64,000 bases of DNA from Eutrigla gurnardus (taxonomy: Eukaryota; Chordata; Actinopteri; Perciformes; Triglidae). The position numbers and the translations under genes are program-made. This document shows, piece after piece, positions 1-11,405 of the stretch. Each line of letters opens with the position of its first letter. Within the stretch, counting starts at the first letter, position 1. The stretch lies in NCBI GenBank assembly GCA_963514095.1, contig OY741265.1, positions 1,267,621 through 1,331,620 on the forward strand, read 5' to 3'. The notes under the pieces are model-generated. The model saw only the letters and a list, made by a program, of their open reading frames with translations. It searched no databases and was not told where the DNA came from.

Positions 1-1005
1 CAGCTGCCAGCGCTGAAAGAAAAAGAAAAAAGTTAAAATCTTCTTTGACACATTCAATTTTCTCTTTGTTGGTCCTGGTTTGTTTTTAACACCCATAATA
101 AAAGTTGCAGATAGTTGATAAGCTGAGCTTTACCATTTAGACTCTTGAAATTCATCTCCACAACACTGTACATGTCAGACAACACACACACACAATGCCA
201 GACAACAGTCCAGGCTCAGGTCCACGCTTGCTGTTTGAGACAGCTATCACTCCAGGGCTGAGGTGTTTCTCAAAGCCAACTCTGCTTCACCTCAGCTCTG
301 TACCTGTGACTTAATTGAGGTTGCAATGCATGCAATAGCTTTGTTAACACTCCACATTTTCACTTAGACATACTTAGTAAAACCCTTTTCAACACAGATG
401 ACACAGTTATGTCTCTGCAGCATCTCAAGCTGGTAGTCAAAGTGTTTATTATTCTGAAGGATCCATAACTCTAGTTGACATCGTCCTGTCATCAAGACTC
501 TTGATGGTCCTGAAACTGTCTGATCTTATAAACTCCTGCAGATCTATGAGGACGTCGGTGTGGCTTTTAATCTGGATCAATTTCAGAATGGTCTTTGCGT
601 GAGGGAGGTTTTTGCGTTTATTAAACCATTTTTAAAGCCTTCAGTCACTCTGCACTGTAAACATTAGTACCCTAGTTCTGGACAGCTCTGTTTATAGCAG
701 TTCTGATGAAGTGCACTTAACAAATGAAGAGACTTACCAACAGTCGAGGCGATGTTTCGACTCGTCATGTTTGCAGCGAGTCGTCTCAAATCTCCAATGA
801 ACATGACATCTGCTCAGGTTTAAATACTGTGGTCTCAGAGCTGTGATATTTCCCTCTGGGCTGTTTTCATGTTGTTGCAGCTTTGATCTGCTGACATGTT
901 GACTGACTGCTGGAAGCTGTTTGTTCACCATTACACTCACATTAGCCTTCTGGTCAATACATTAATATAACATTAGAATGAGAAGAGATTTGTGTTTGTA
1001 AAATC
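1..1005. other. Intergenic sequence without recognised gene
   Basis: No exon-like open frame with splice sites and no family I recognise. There is a short CA tract near 181-195. The short minus-strand open frame at 734-940 has no recognisable domain and looks like chance. Confidence 0.5.
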
Positions 1006-1487
1006 TAGAGATGCACCGATCAGGATTTTTAGGGCCGATCACCGATCACCAAAAGCAGTATCTGCCGATCCCGATATTGCCGATCACTGCGTCAAATCCA
1101 TAAATTCTTCTATATTGTTGTCTTATGTAACTTTCATATATTTAATTTGTTATTCTTCTTACGCAACATTGACATTGTATTATTAAGTATAAAAATTAGG
1201 AGATGAGAAAGTATCATAAATAGACCACCGTTTTATTGCAGGCTGTATATATACAGTGTATACAGCATGGTATAGCTCCGGCAGGCATTCATCAGTGAAA
1301 TATTTACGACTAGGCAGCGTGTATCATGGATCCAAGCAGTTAACGAGGCGTTTGAACCCGATGTCTTCTTCTCTGGTCGAGGCATATGAATTCCATTACC
1401 TTTTTATTTAGTTCTTTCATTTTCTTGTTGTCGTTGTAGGGTTGCTGTCGTTTATATGTCTCTGTTACAGTCAGCTGAGTTAACGCC

Positions 1488-3101
1488 GGGTTCACACCGG
1501 CCGCCAAAGCGGCGCACCCACGAAAATCGTACGCAATCCGCAGCCCCCCTGTTCCGACCAGATGTGTATTTCTACGCAAGCGACAAGCGCTTCTGCTCAG
1601 CTGTTGTTAATTCAGAGCTATTTTTTTCATCATAACCTCATAAATATATACGCCATGTTTCTGTAACCAAGAAGTTTGTACACTTCTTTTATTTATCCGT
1701 TCTCTCTCAGACACACACACACAGACAGAGAGAGAAAGAGAGAGTGTGTATGGTAGTAGACAGTAGTAGTGTAGATATACCGTTGAAATACACATATTTC
1801 TTTATCTACTCCAGTGTTTCCCCTAGAATTTTTTTCAGGCCCGGTGGTACCCACCGAAAAAACCCTAAACAGACGAGACGCGTGGGATGGTGTATTGGTG
1901 CAGTTGGATTAAGTGAGGGTGGCACAGCAAGCAGTCTGCAATTCTGCAATTATTATATTTGCATTCAACATTTTTGTTCAACACGAGTGTATTCAAGGTT
2001 TTCAAGGATTCAAGGAGAGAGTGACTTATTAAGGTGCCGGTTGATGGAAATGATCCAAAATTAGGGTCCGCAAAAATATGACTTGAAAATGAGGAGCATA
2101 ACATTAATAGCTACAGATACTGTAAAACACTACAACGACATATGAGTGCATATATTGTCCTATTTTATCAAGTAAAATATAAGTTATAGGTTTACTCAAC
2201 AGCCTGATAGAAATTCAGGTAGAAATAGGTTAACTCAGAGTTCCACAGCTTAAGGAGTTTTTAAGGAGCGCCGTCTCTGCATATATATATCAGCGAATGT
2301 GCGCACGAGCGGATCTGTGCGAGCAGGCAGCGCGAGGAAAGCAGATTTTGGACGGAGACACACAGCGGCATTTTTCTTATAAATGCACCGGTCCGGTTCC
2401 GGTACCGGTCCGGTTCCGCTCACACCACGAGTCTGAAGAGTGCAACAGCTTATCAAAATACAGTGTCAACTTTCCGTGTTTTCAAAGTAGAAAGCGACAT
2501 CGTGGTGGTTTAACGAGGCGGAACGGCATCAGAACAACATCAAGCGCGTAAAGTACACGAAGAAGAACGTAGCGGGAGCGCGCGGCGAGGATTGTTGCGG
2601 CCACGCGTCTTGCGGAGCAAGTCTACTGTGCTGCGCGGAGGCGCTCCTAATGATTATTGATTTATGAATGTATTGATAGGTGGCTTATTTTTGGCGTATT
2701 GATTTTTTTTTCTGGCCTGGCGGTAGGTCTCCTTGGACTGGCGGCCCCGCCAGGCCTGTACAATGGTAGGGGAAACACTGTACTCTTCACATTGATTAAT
2801 TGTTTCCATGTCTCTACTCTGTTTAGATACACAAATATGATTGCATTTGTCAATCGCTGTATTTTATTTTGAAAATTGCTTTTATTTTGAAAATTGACCG
2901 GGTTGTCTCGCGTTTCTTTGTGCGACTTACTGCCAAAATTGACAGGACTGCCGAAACAATCGCTTCACGGCACAGGACGGCCGCATAGGATTGCGGCGCT
3001 TTGCGTCTGGTGTGAACTACACTATCGCTTAACAAGCGCACCGAAAGGAAGTGGGCTCCGCTCTGCGGCCATTTGCGGCGCTTCCGCGGCTGGTGTGAAC
3101 C
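1488..3101. mobile_element. Nested terminal-inverted-repeat element inside the hAT element
   Basis: The left end near 1488 reads GGGTTCACACCGGCCGCC. The right end near 3075-3101 reads as its imperfect reverse complement (GCGGCTGGTGTGAACC). A partial extra copy of the end (CTGGTGTGAAC) lies near 3007-3017. No transposase or clear target duplication is visible, so the superfamily is unassigned. It contains the element at 1812-2780. Confidence 0.5.
1812..2780. mobile_element. Innermost nested hAT-like element
   Basis: The left end CAGTGTTTCCCCTAG at 1812 is mirrored by TAGGGGAAACACTG ending at 2780. CAGTG termini are common in hAT elements. Flanks share only the 5-bp word TACTC on each side, so an 8-bp duplication could not be confirmed. 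No coding capacity is recognisable. Confidence 0.6.
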
Positions 3102-3751
3102 TGCATGCAGTCAATGCACTGTCTATATTAAAACGTTATCGGATCAGCCTGCTTTGATCTATTTTGAGAACTCTGATCAAAATCGATAGGGAAATTATCG
3201 GCCGATTGCATCGGCTGCAGATCGATCGGTGCATCTCTAGTAAAATCTAGATGGATGGATTCCATGCTGTCCAGTGAGCATTAGAGTGTCTTTCATATGT
3301 GCCTTTACCTTTGTAACTGTTAGAGTAGAACGATTGCGACTCTTGTAAGTTTCTCTGACATTTTACATTAATAATGTTTGCTCTGGGAAGAAGGCAATGG
3401 GACGAAATGCAGATGTTTATCTTCCTGTCCCTCACAGGGAATTGGATGTGATATGTTGTCTTTTTTTTTTTAAACAAACATGCAGTTTTGCTTCATCTGT
3501 CAACAAGTTAGCTGTTGCAATAACAACTAGCTCGCAGGGATGGAAACATCCGTGTGTTTTACACCTGACAGGTGAGTTAGATTCCTATAGAGAAGAAGTT
3601 CAAACAGCTTCAAGCAGTGTGGAGATAAGCTTTACCTCCTGGGATAAAAACAAACAACATTTTCACACAATGGTTATTAAACAGCCTCCAGGGAGGGACA
3701 TATTATATGAAAACACCCTTAACTGAGTCTTGTTGGGGTGTAGTAATATCT

Positions 3752-3974
3752 ATTGGGTGTTTACATTTACATTTAACATTTAGGTCATTTAGCAGACGCT
3801 TTTGTCCAAAGCGACTTACAATAAGTACATTTGTCAAAAGAAGGAAACAAAGAAACCACAACGTATCATTGCCGATAAAGTAAGAGCTAGAAATAGAACA
3901 AGTGTTAGGTCCTCATCTGAGTAAAGTAGTACCTTAAGAGCAACAGTGCTATGATCAGAGTGCTATAGGTAAGT

Positions 3975-4005
<31 letters not shown>

Positions 4006-4161
4006 GTTAATGGGTCATGCTATGTAGAGTCGAGGTGAAGTCTGAACAGGTGAGTCTTGAGCCTTTTTCGGAAGATGGCAAATGACTCTGCTGTCCTCCT
4101 GACGTTTGTTTGATTTCAGCGATGGTGGTACCAGCCGGCCAGCTGAAGTAGAACTGTTTAA
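3752..4161. repeat. Teleost dispersed repeat, left part
   Basis: Contains the sequence around GGTCATTTAGCAGACGC and CCAAAGCGACTTACAA, a very common interspersed motif in fish genomes whose family name I cannot assign with certainty. It includes a G run near 3985-4003. It appears to have been split by the TTAA-targeting element at 4162-6041, since related sequence resumes at 6046. Confidence 0.55.
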
Positions 4162-4168
4162 AGTGTAA

Positions 4169-5127
4169 CAGGGCGTACCCACCAAACGCGATGAAACTTC
4201 ATCGCGCGACAAGATTACATGTAAAGTCAATGCAAAGACGCGATTAGACGCTTCATCGCGCCGGGCGACGCGATGGACGCGATAGCGCGGCGCGATGGAC
4301 GCGATGGACGCGAAAAATCGCTTCATCGCTTCATCGCGCCATCGCTTCATCGCGCCATCGCTCGAGTTGAAATAATTGAACTTTTGCGGCGAATTCGCGT
4401 GAAGACGCGCCGCGACAGCCTATCAGCGTTGAGATCGTCACCGACGTGCTGACGTACGGACGTCCTGGTGTTCCCTCGCTTTTTGCCACAATATTTATAT
4501 ATTATATTATATTATATTATATATTGCCCATAATCAAAGTTGGGGGGCGCACGCACGCGCGCGCACACACACACACACACATACATACATATCAATCCCA
4601 GCTCTTTCACACACAGAGATCCTTTTTTTTGCGATTGTTTATCACTGGGGCTTATGGCCGGCTATGAAGCACCAGTTCTGGGCAGAGCAGCAGCTAAACC
4701 TCCTGGTCCTGTACCCTGGTTAGCAGGTCTTCAAACTGGGCAACAGTCAGCCTGAAGTACCGCTGGAACCGGCCGTCGTCCAGGCGCAGCTCCTGCAGGA
4801 GACGGTGGAACTCGGCGAGCTCACGCCGCCTCCGTAGGGTAGCATGCACCCAGAACCGACGTCGGCGCCTAGCCCGCAGACGAAGCTGGGAACTTCTCCA
4901 GAGTAGATACAGTGCAGCGATGGTGGTTATCTCAGCCATGATCGACGAGAGAATGAAATGGCGGAAGAAATGTTGTTGTTTGGGCGAGCTCGACGCGATG
5001 ACGCGATGCCGCGATGAGGCGTTTTTTGGCATATTGGACCGGCGTCAAAACTGGAGCGTCTAGCGCGACGCGATTTCATTTGTCGCGCGTTTCAATCGCG
5101 TTCATCGCGTTTGGTGGGTACGCTCCG
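4169..5127 (-). mobile_element. PIF/Harbinger-type element inserted in the fold-back element
   Basis: Terminal inverted repeats share GCGTACCCACCAAACGCG at about 4173 and, inverted, near 5106-5123. Flanking 3-bp words are TAA (4166-4168) and TTA (5128-5130), compatible with a 3-bp TWA duplication carrying one mismatch. Both ends hold sub-repeats of CGCGATG and CTTCATCGCG. A minus-strand fragment of a HARBI1-like protein lies inside. Confidence 0.75.
4694..5032 (-). pseudogene. N-terminal fragment of HARBI1-like (Harbinger) transposase
   Basis: The 112-residue open frame carries, from about residue 60, the pattern FWVHATLRRRRELAEFHRLL followed by a region with DDGRFQRYFRLT and AQFEDLL, typical of the N-terminal portion of fish Harbinger nucleases. 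The DDE catalytic domain expected downstream is missing because the element ends about 500 bp further on in the minus direction with only terminal repeat sequence. This is a deletion derivative, not a working transposase. Confidence 0.7.
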
Positions 5128-6374
5128 TTAGACTGGCAAAAATGGACCCCATAGTCTTTTTCGCCATGAAAAAACATCAAATAAGCCATCCAGACATTTT
5201 TTTTCAGTGATCACCCATGTACCGAGAAAGCCTCAAAAGACGCTAACAGCCCCATAGCGCTAACACTGATTAGATTGGGGCGATGAGCCTAACGCATCCA
5301 CAACGGCATATTTTAACCACTAATATTGCTCAAAATAGCACCAAACCTCTTCAGTAGCATGATAAGGGTCCTTACACATAAAACCAACATCAACAACGTA
5401 GTTAGCGAACCCGGAGTTTATTAAAAAGGACTGTTTTGAAAGACTTACTCACTGCCCAACTTCCAGGTACTCTCGTAGTATAGTCCGTACAAGTCGATTA
5501 TCGAATGCAATGCAACAGGAGATGATTTGTTCCAGCAAAACACATAAACATTGGGGTTTCATTTCCGTGTCAACACTCGATAGACATCATCACAAACAGC
5601 CAAGTAATGCATTTTCCATGGAATTATAAATGCCAAGACTTTCCTCATTGAACTGAACTCCAGTGCATTCGGTAATCAACTTGTATGGACTACCTGTCAA
5701 CATGGACCTACTGGTAAGGCACAGACTTGTAAACTAGTCTTTTTTTAATAAACTCCGGGTTCGCTAACTGCGTTGTTGGTGCTTAGTTTTATGTGTAAGG
5801 ACCCTTATCATGCTACTGAAGAGGTTTGGTGCTATTTTGAGCAATATTAGTGGTTAAAATATGCCGTTGTGGATGCGTTAGGCTCATCGCCCCAATCTAA
5901 TCAGTGTCAGCGATATGGGGCTGTTAGCGTCTTTCGAGGCTTTCTCACTGGTGATCACTGAAAAAAAATGTCTGGATGGCTTATTTGATGTTTTTTCATG
6001 GCGAAAAAGACTATGGGGTCCATTTTCGCCAGTCTTACACTTTAAGTAGTTGAAGAGGAGAGATGAGATGAGAGTATTCAATACATTTGGAAACCAGGCA
6101 GAGTGTATGAGCCATAATATACTACATGTGAAACTGTAGACCAAAGGTCACCAACAGGCGGTCACCAGACGCTGTCCTGTATGGACCTGGACCTATAGTC
6201 AATGAGTTATTTAAATATTTTAAATTTGGAAGGGGTGCTTCTATTTTGACTGGCCCAGCTTTTTTTGACTTTGCGGTACTGGTTTAGCAGATCAGGAAAT
6301 CCACTGTACAATTGCATGCAAGTTAAATCATCCCATGTGAGGCTACTCAGCCAATCAAATTTGTGCATTCCAGG

Positions 6375-7545
6375 TAGGGCTGAACGATTTATCGTTTTCT
6401 GACCGAAATTGCGATTTCAGACAACGCGATCATGTGATCGCCAAAGCTGCGGTTTTTGCAGCGCTCCTGACTCACCCAGGATCTGTTGTCAACTATTTTA
6501 CACATGCCGTCTCCCGACCATCCTGCCAAGCTCACCAATCAGACTACTCATGAACAGGTCACGCTAACCAATCAGTATTAACCTGCTCCGTATTTGTAAT
6601 TAGTCAGAAATTACTTCAACTGGACCAGAAGCGGAGTTAGGGGATTTAATCGCCAAGAAAAACAGCACGTCCGTCATTTGGGAGTATTTCGGGTTTGAGG
6701 CTGCAGACGTGCACCAGAAACGGGTACTGTGAAAAACCTGTCGCGCTAAAGTTGCAACATCCAGCGGAAACACAACCAATATATACCGGTGATATAATCT
6801 CCCGCGAGAGGGTGCATTTCACGGCAGGGGCGCTGATTACGGCACAACACCGGCACTTGAAAAATCACCATAGACATTTGCATGACGCGTGCATGACGGA
6901 AAAGTCCGGTAAAAAGTCCGGTGACTATGATGATCAGGCCCACTGTAGCAAACAGACTACAATTACAGCATCTTTTGCCAGTGTAACTCCGTACGATAAG
7001 AGCAGCGGAAGACACCGGAAAGACGGATTTAAAAACCTCCTCCGCACGCTGGACAGATGATATACGATTCCCTCCCGCACCGACTTCTAACAGGTTGCCG
7101 TCCCACAGCTATACGCAGAGTGTAAAGATAAAGTGGTAAGCCATAAATGAATGACCCACCTATTTTAATTTCTGACATATTTTTTAGAAGGGTCATTTTA
7201 TTTCAATAACAGTTTTTGTATTTGATTTACAATTAAATGATTACAGTTAAGGATTTTCTGTAAGTTAAGACAGTCAAAGATGGCTCTTTTAGTTCATTTG
7301 TAATAACTGCCATTGGTCAAGGACTTTAAAGAATGAACATGCATGTTCCTTGTTAATAAATTCACTTGGAAGCAATTTTTTAGTTGTCATCCTTGCATTA
7401 GAGTAATAGCATTCAATTTAATGTTACTGTACATTGTGAATATTGCACTGAAGCTTGATTTGAAGGAAATCGTGAATCAAATCGAAATCGCAATATCTGC
7501 CAGAAAAATCGCAATTAGATCTTTTCCTAAAATCGTTCAGCCCTA
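6375..7545 (+). mobile_element. Non-autonomous hAT element with perfect 8-bp target duplication
   Basis: The left end TAGGGCTGAACGATTT at 6375 is matched by the inverted AAATCGTTCAGCCCTA ending at 7545. Flanks are a perfect direct repeat ATTCCAGG at 6367-6374 and 7546-7553. The element is 1171 bp and keeps a decayed piece of the transposase N-terminus. Confidence 0.9.
6673..6860 (+). pseudogene. BED-type zinc-finger remnant of hAT transposase
   Basis: Reading from 6673 gives VIWEYFGFEAADVHQ, then a KTCRAKVATSSGNTT stretch. This matches the BED zinc-finger start of fish hAT transposases. A TGA stop at about 6730 falls where the first zinc-binding cysteine is expected, and the frame decays further on. 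Dead remnant. Confidence 0.65.
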
Positions 7546-7553
7546 ATTCCAGG

Positions 7554-8384
7554 CGCCTCTTAATACAGCCAGATGAAAGAGGTGAGAAGCAGGTGGCAGA
7601 CCGGAAGACGAGTGAGCCATACAGGTAGAGAAGACAGAGAGAAAAATAACTACACGTGGCGCTCTCTATTAAGAGACAAGTGGACAGCGACAACAGAGCT
7701 TTCAACCCAGAATGGACAGACAGACATGTTAATTATTCCCACATATTAAAACGAAATATCCTTCCAGGCTCACCAATGAGAACCTGCACATGGCCCTGAC
7801 ACCATTCCAGCCCAGATTTAAAATCCTGGCAGGACAAGCTAGAGCTCAATTCTCTCACTGAAAGAGAAACTGGAAAACCACTCAATCGTTATGAGAATTA
7901 TGCAAAAAAAAAAGGAGAAAAAAATGTCAATCGGTTCAATTTTTATAGCAGTTCTTTGGAGGTGGACATTTTTGTCCTTAGTGTCACTTTAATAGGGTAG
8001 TAAATTAAAGTGACGCCTGAGGCTTAAACATTCCCTTCAGGTTATTAGTCTAACTTGGATTTTAACTCATTCACTTTCAGTGTTTTCAACCTTGAGATTG
8101 TTTATAATTTATGTCCCAGTCAGTTTTTAGTCTAGTCTGCCTCTTACCTGTCCGTAGAATGCATCTGAAAGGAATGCATATATCTTACTCTTTATATTTT
8201 TATAATACATACACATTAGCATTTAACCCCTTTTAAAAAATTGCTGGAAGGCCTGACAGTTATTCTGTCCCACAACTATGCTGAAGCATGCTACACTTAG
8301 CTTAGCTGCGAGGCTCTAAAAGCCAACAGTGTTGAGGCAAAAAAAAGTGCTTTTTGTAATTAAATTGTGATTCCATTTTTTTTA
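7554..8384. other. Noncoding sequence without recognised features
   Basis: No exon-like open frame and no repeat family I recognise. AT-rich, with several short A runs. Confidence 0.4.
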
Positions 8385-8493
8385 AAGCCAAACATACAAT
8401 TCACTTACATTGGAGCAACAAAAAAACAACAACTCTAACCAGCTAGCCTCGAGCAGCTAACTCACCACGTAACCTGGAATCCCGCCAAAGTTT

Positions 8494-8513
8494 CTTCTAG
8501 AAGGTTCTGGAAG
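8494..8513. promoter_or_regulatory. Heat-shock-element-like site, copy 1
   Basis: Four contiguous alternating pentamers, cTTCt aGAAg gTTCt gGAAg, fit the heat shock factor consensus of inverted nGAAn units exactly (three units are the usual minimum). Function is inferred; the target gene is unknown. The nearest recognised gene is mkrn2, whose 3' end lies about 1.3 kb to the right. Confidence 0.5.
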
Positions 8514-8675
8514 GTTATCCACAGCTACTCAACGGTTTAGCAACGTTCTCCTCCCTGGACACATTTTTTTAAGCCAAACACACAATTCACTTACATTGGA
8601 GCAAAAATCCCAACGCTTACTAGCTAGTCTCTAGCGGCTAACTCACCACCATAACCTGGAAGCCCGCCGAAGTTT

Positions 8676-8695
8676 CTTCTAGAAGGTTCTGGAAG
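8676..8695. promoter_or_regulatory. Heat-shock-element-like site, copy 2
   Basis: The same four perfect alternating pentamers in the second copy of the tandem duplication. All twelve core bases (TTC, GAA, TTC, GAA) are kept although flanking bases differ between the copies. Confidence 0.5.
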
Positions 8696-8811
8696 GTTAT
8701 CCACAGCTACAACGGTTTAGCAACGTTCTCCTCCCTGGACACTCGCTAGCTCTACTCGGTCCCAACTTGTGTACATTTTACATACATTAAAAAAAAAAAA
8801 AAAAAAAAAAA

Positions 8812-9785
8812 CGTATTTCACTCTTTCGACACACCTGTCCACGAAGACCGGGCCGCGGTGACCGAGGCGGTACTCGAAGCTTCTCTGCGGTGTAACCTCC
8901 TAGCTAGCTTCTCCTCAACGGCTAACGGCTCTGTGGCTGTCTGCGTGAGACGTTCACTGAACCTCTGTAAATCATAACGACGCAAAATAAGACAATTTTG
9001 CATCAGATCGAAACGTATTACAAACAATATGTGTATGGCATGCTACGTTGTAATATCCGGTTTTCCTTTAAATATTTGACTTAAATCTCAAACATTCTTA
9101 GTTTTTCCTCTGAACATACAAAAAAAAACAATTGTTGGCTGCAGCACTACATTATACGATTAGACATTTTGATGAAAACGTTTCAAATTACTGTTATAGA
9201 AGTAATGATTTTATTAATTCATATTTATTTATTTACATTAATTCATTTTATGCATTTTTCACAATTGCATCTTGTGTGTTGTTTATATAGATGTCTGAAT
9301 TGATTACAATTCATTGATAGTCTGAAGTTTGGACTATTGCACATGAGTGCCTCTGAAATTATCTGCAGTTTTGTTTTTAAAAACTCAAACTTCTTTTATG
9401 GTGAGAACATTTGTGATGTATTCATAATTTTAAAAAAGTTTAAGTTAAAGGTCCTTTTGGAGCTCATAATATAATAACGACCTGCCTTGCTGGCTAAATG
9501 AACTATTGAGGGAGGTTGAAGAAGCTTGGGAGAGGTTGGGAAGATAAATTCCACACAACACCACGGGATGACTTTATACCGATTCTGTTTTTACTTGTTT
9601 ACAAAATAAATAAAATGGCAATAACATATCGATAAACAATTACCAATCTAGTGTATATGACGGATTTAGTTTTGCAGACTGAAACACACCAGAGAGCTGT
9701 AGAGTGACCACATGATTTAATATTTTATGGATGTGTCCAGACATTCAGGACCCCCCCCCCGCAGGTCAGGGACGCGGTGCCGCCT
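8812..9785. other. GC-richer block and mkrn2 3' flank
   Basis: From 8818 to about 8990 the sequence is richer in CpG than its surroundings and has short minus-strand coding potential (69 residues) without a recognisable domain; it could be an untranslated 5' end of an unseen transcript. From about 9040 to 9785 it is AT-rich and includes the likely mkrn2 3' untranslated region. Minus-strand AATAAA-like words (TTTATT on the plus strand) occur around 9210-9235, but no specific site is supported. Confidence 0.3.
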
Positions 9786-11326
9786 CTACTGGTCTGCAGT
9801 GGGCGGGGTCTCCGGCCCCTCGTTGCCTGGCCCGGACATCTGCATGAAGAGCTCCCTCAGCTCTGTCATGTCATCATTGAGGGGCGGGGCCGGCCGCTGC
9901 TCGCGCTCCTCGATGAAATCCCACAGACGGACGTTGTTCATGAACTGCAAAAATAAAGATACAGTTTATAATCCATGAAAACCAAGAACACCGAGCTGAT
10001 GAACCACTGATTTTTTTTATTCACAATGGCGGCTGTTTCTGACCCGGACGTTCCCCTCGGAGCTCAGCTGTTTCCGCGGCTGGTCAGGTTCTGCTCGGGT
10101 TCCGTCTGGGAAGGCGTGAAGATACAAGCACTTCCCTCCGAATGGACACGATCCACGACCCTGATCAAAGTACTTACAGGACTTCTTGCTGCAGAGACAG
10201 AAATGGTTTGTTTAACGCCGTCACATCCAAGGTCACTCTGGACTGGAGCTAACCAGCTAAAGGAATGAGCTTTAAACCCCTGAATGACATTTATTGATAC
10301 AAATAATTATTCTGTGAAAGACTTCATTTTTATGAGAGAGATTCTGCAAGACTTACTGACTGAATTACTACAAAAGCTACATAACAAAGTTTCATCCAAT
10401 GAATGTGATCTCCGTTAAAGCCAGGGTTGAGAAACGAGAAAAAGTGTTGCCAAGTCTACCAGTGAAAGCAGCTAGCAGCATTAGCTCTAAAAGTTGCTAA
10501 ATTGAGTGAGAAAGACGAAAAGTCTGCAACACTGACAGCCCATTCCTTCATCATTCCCTCTCTCCAAAGACACACCCCCAAAAACCAGTTATCAAAGACA
10601 ACGAACACGGCTATTGTAAGTACTAGCTAGCAGCTAGTGGAAGATTCGCAATGAGTGCACAGGCACAGTTAGCCAGACAGACAGGTAGTTAGAAAGACAG
10701 ACAGACAGGCATACAGGTAGGTAGGTACGTAGGTAGGTACTTAGACAGACAGACAGACAGGTAGTTAGACATACAGACAGACATACAGGTAGTTAGACAG
10801 ACAGGCAGGTAGTTAGACAGACAGACAGGTTGTTAGACAAACAGGCAGACAGACAGACAGGCAGACATGCAGGTAGTTAGACACACACACAGACAGGCAG
10901 GCAGGTAGTTAGACAGACAGACAGGCAGGTAGGTAGTTAGACAGACAGGCAGGCAGACACACAGACTGAATGTAACGATTGGATGGGCTTCATACAGTCT
11001 GGGTCACACATATGAGATTCTTGGGGTTCTGATATATTGATTGCTCGATTGTCTGGATGTACTGAGAATGTCAACACATACAACAGAACATGAACTGAAC
11101 ATTACTAACCCGAGCGTTGTGCCTGTTTGTGAGAGCCACTGTCATTCCAAGCGTGATGTCACAGTGACACTCCAGCAACTCACCTGACTCCAGACTTGAA
11201 GAGCTCTATGAGGTGGTCCTTCTCGTCCTGGTCCTCGACCCAGTAGACCGACGGGATGACAAACTCAGAGACGACTCGACACTCTGGACAAGACCTGAGA
11301 GAGTCGGAGAGACATCACATCACATC

Positions 11327-11405
<79 letters not shown>

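Larger units (their letters stand above)
1006..3239. mobile_element. Non-autonomous hAT-type DNA transposon with 8-bp target duplication
   Basis: The ends are matching inverted repeats: TAGAGATGCACCGATC on the left and its reverse complement at 3224-3239. The element is flanked by a perfect 8-bp direct repeat GTAAAATC at 998-1005 and 3240-3247. The 8-bp duplication and the TAGAGATG-like terminus are typical of the hAT superfamily. Internal sequence near both ends is rich in CCGATC/GATCGG sub-repeats. No transposase is recognisable, so it is non-autonomous. Two further terminal-repeat elements sit inside it. Confidence 0.85.
4162..6041. mobile_element. Fold-back DNA element with ~300-bp inverted arms and TTAA target
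   Basis: The left arm resumes at 5131 (GACTGGCAAAAATGGACCCC...) and runs to about 5460. The right arm, about 5740-6041, is its near-perfect reverse complement. The tips read AGTGTAAGACTGGC and the reverse, flanked by TTAA at 4158-4161 and 6042-6045. A TTAA target is used by piggyBac- and Kolobok-type elements; which applies cannot be decided here. The first 7 bases of the left tip (4162-4168) are separated from the rest by a Harbinger insertion. Confidence 0.75.
8385..8745. repeat. 186-bp tandem duplication
   Basis: Two copies, starting at about 8385 and 8571, share the order AAGCCAAACA, TTCACTTACATTGGAGCAA, CTCACCAC, the TTCTAGAAGGTTCTGGAAGG block, CCACAGCTAC and CAACGTTCTCCTCCCTGGAC. Substitutions and small indels separate them, so the event is not very recent. 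An A run at about 8789-8811 follows. Confidence 0.85.

Noticed and set aside
6695..7060. 121-codon plus-strand frame as a gene
   Set aside because: It is in a different frame from the recognisable BED finger remnant and lies within a dead hAT element.
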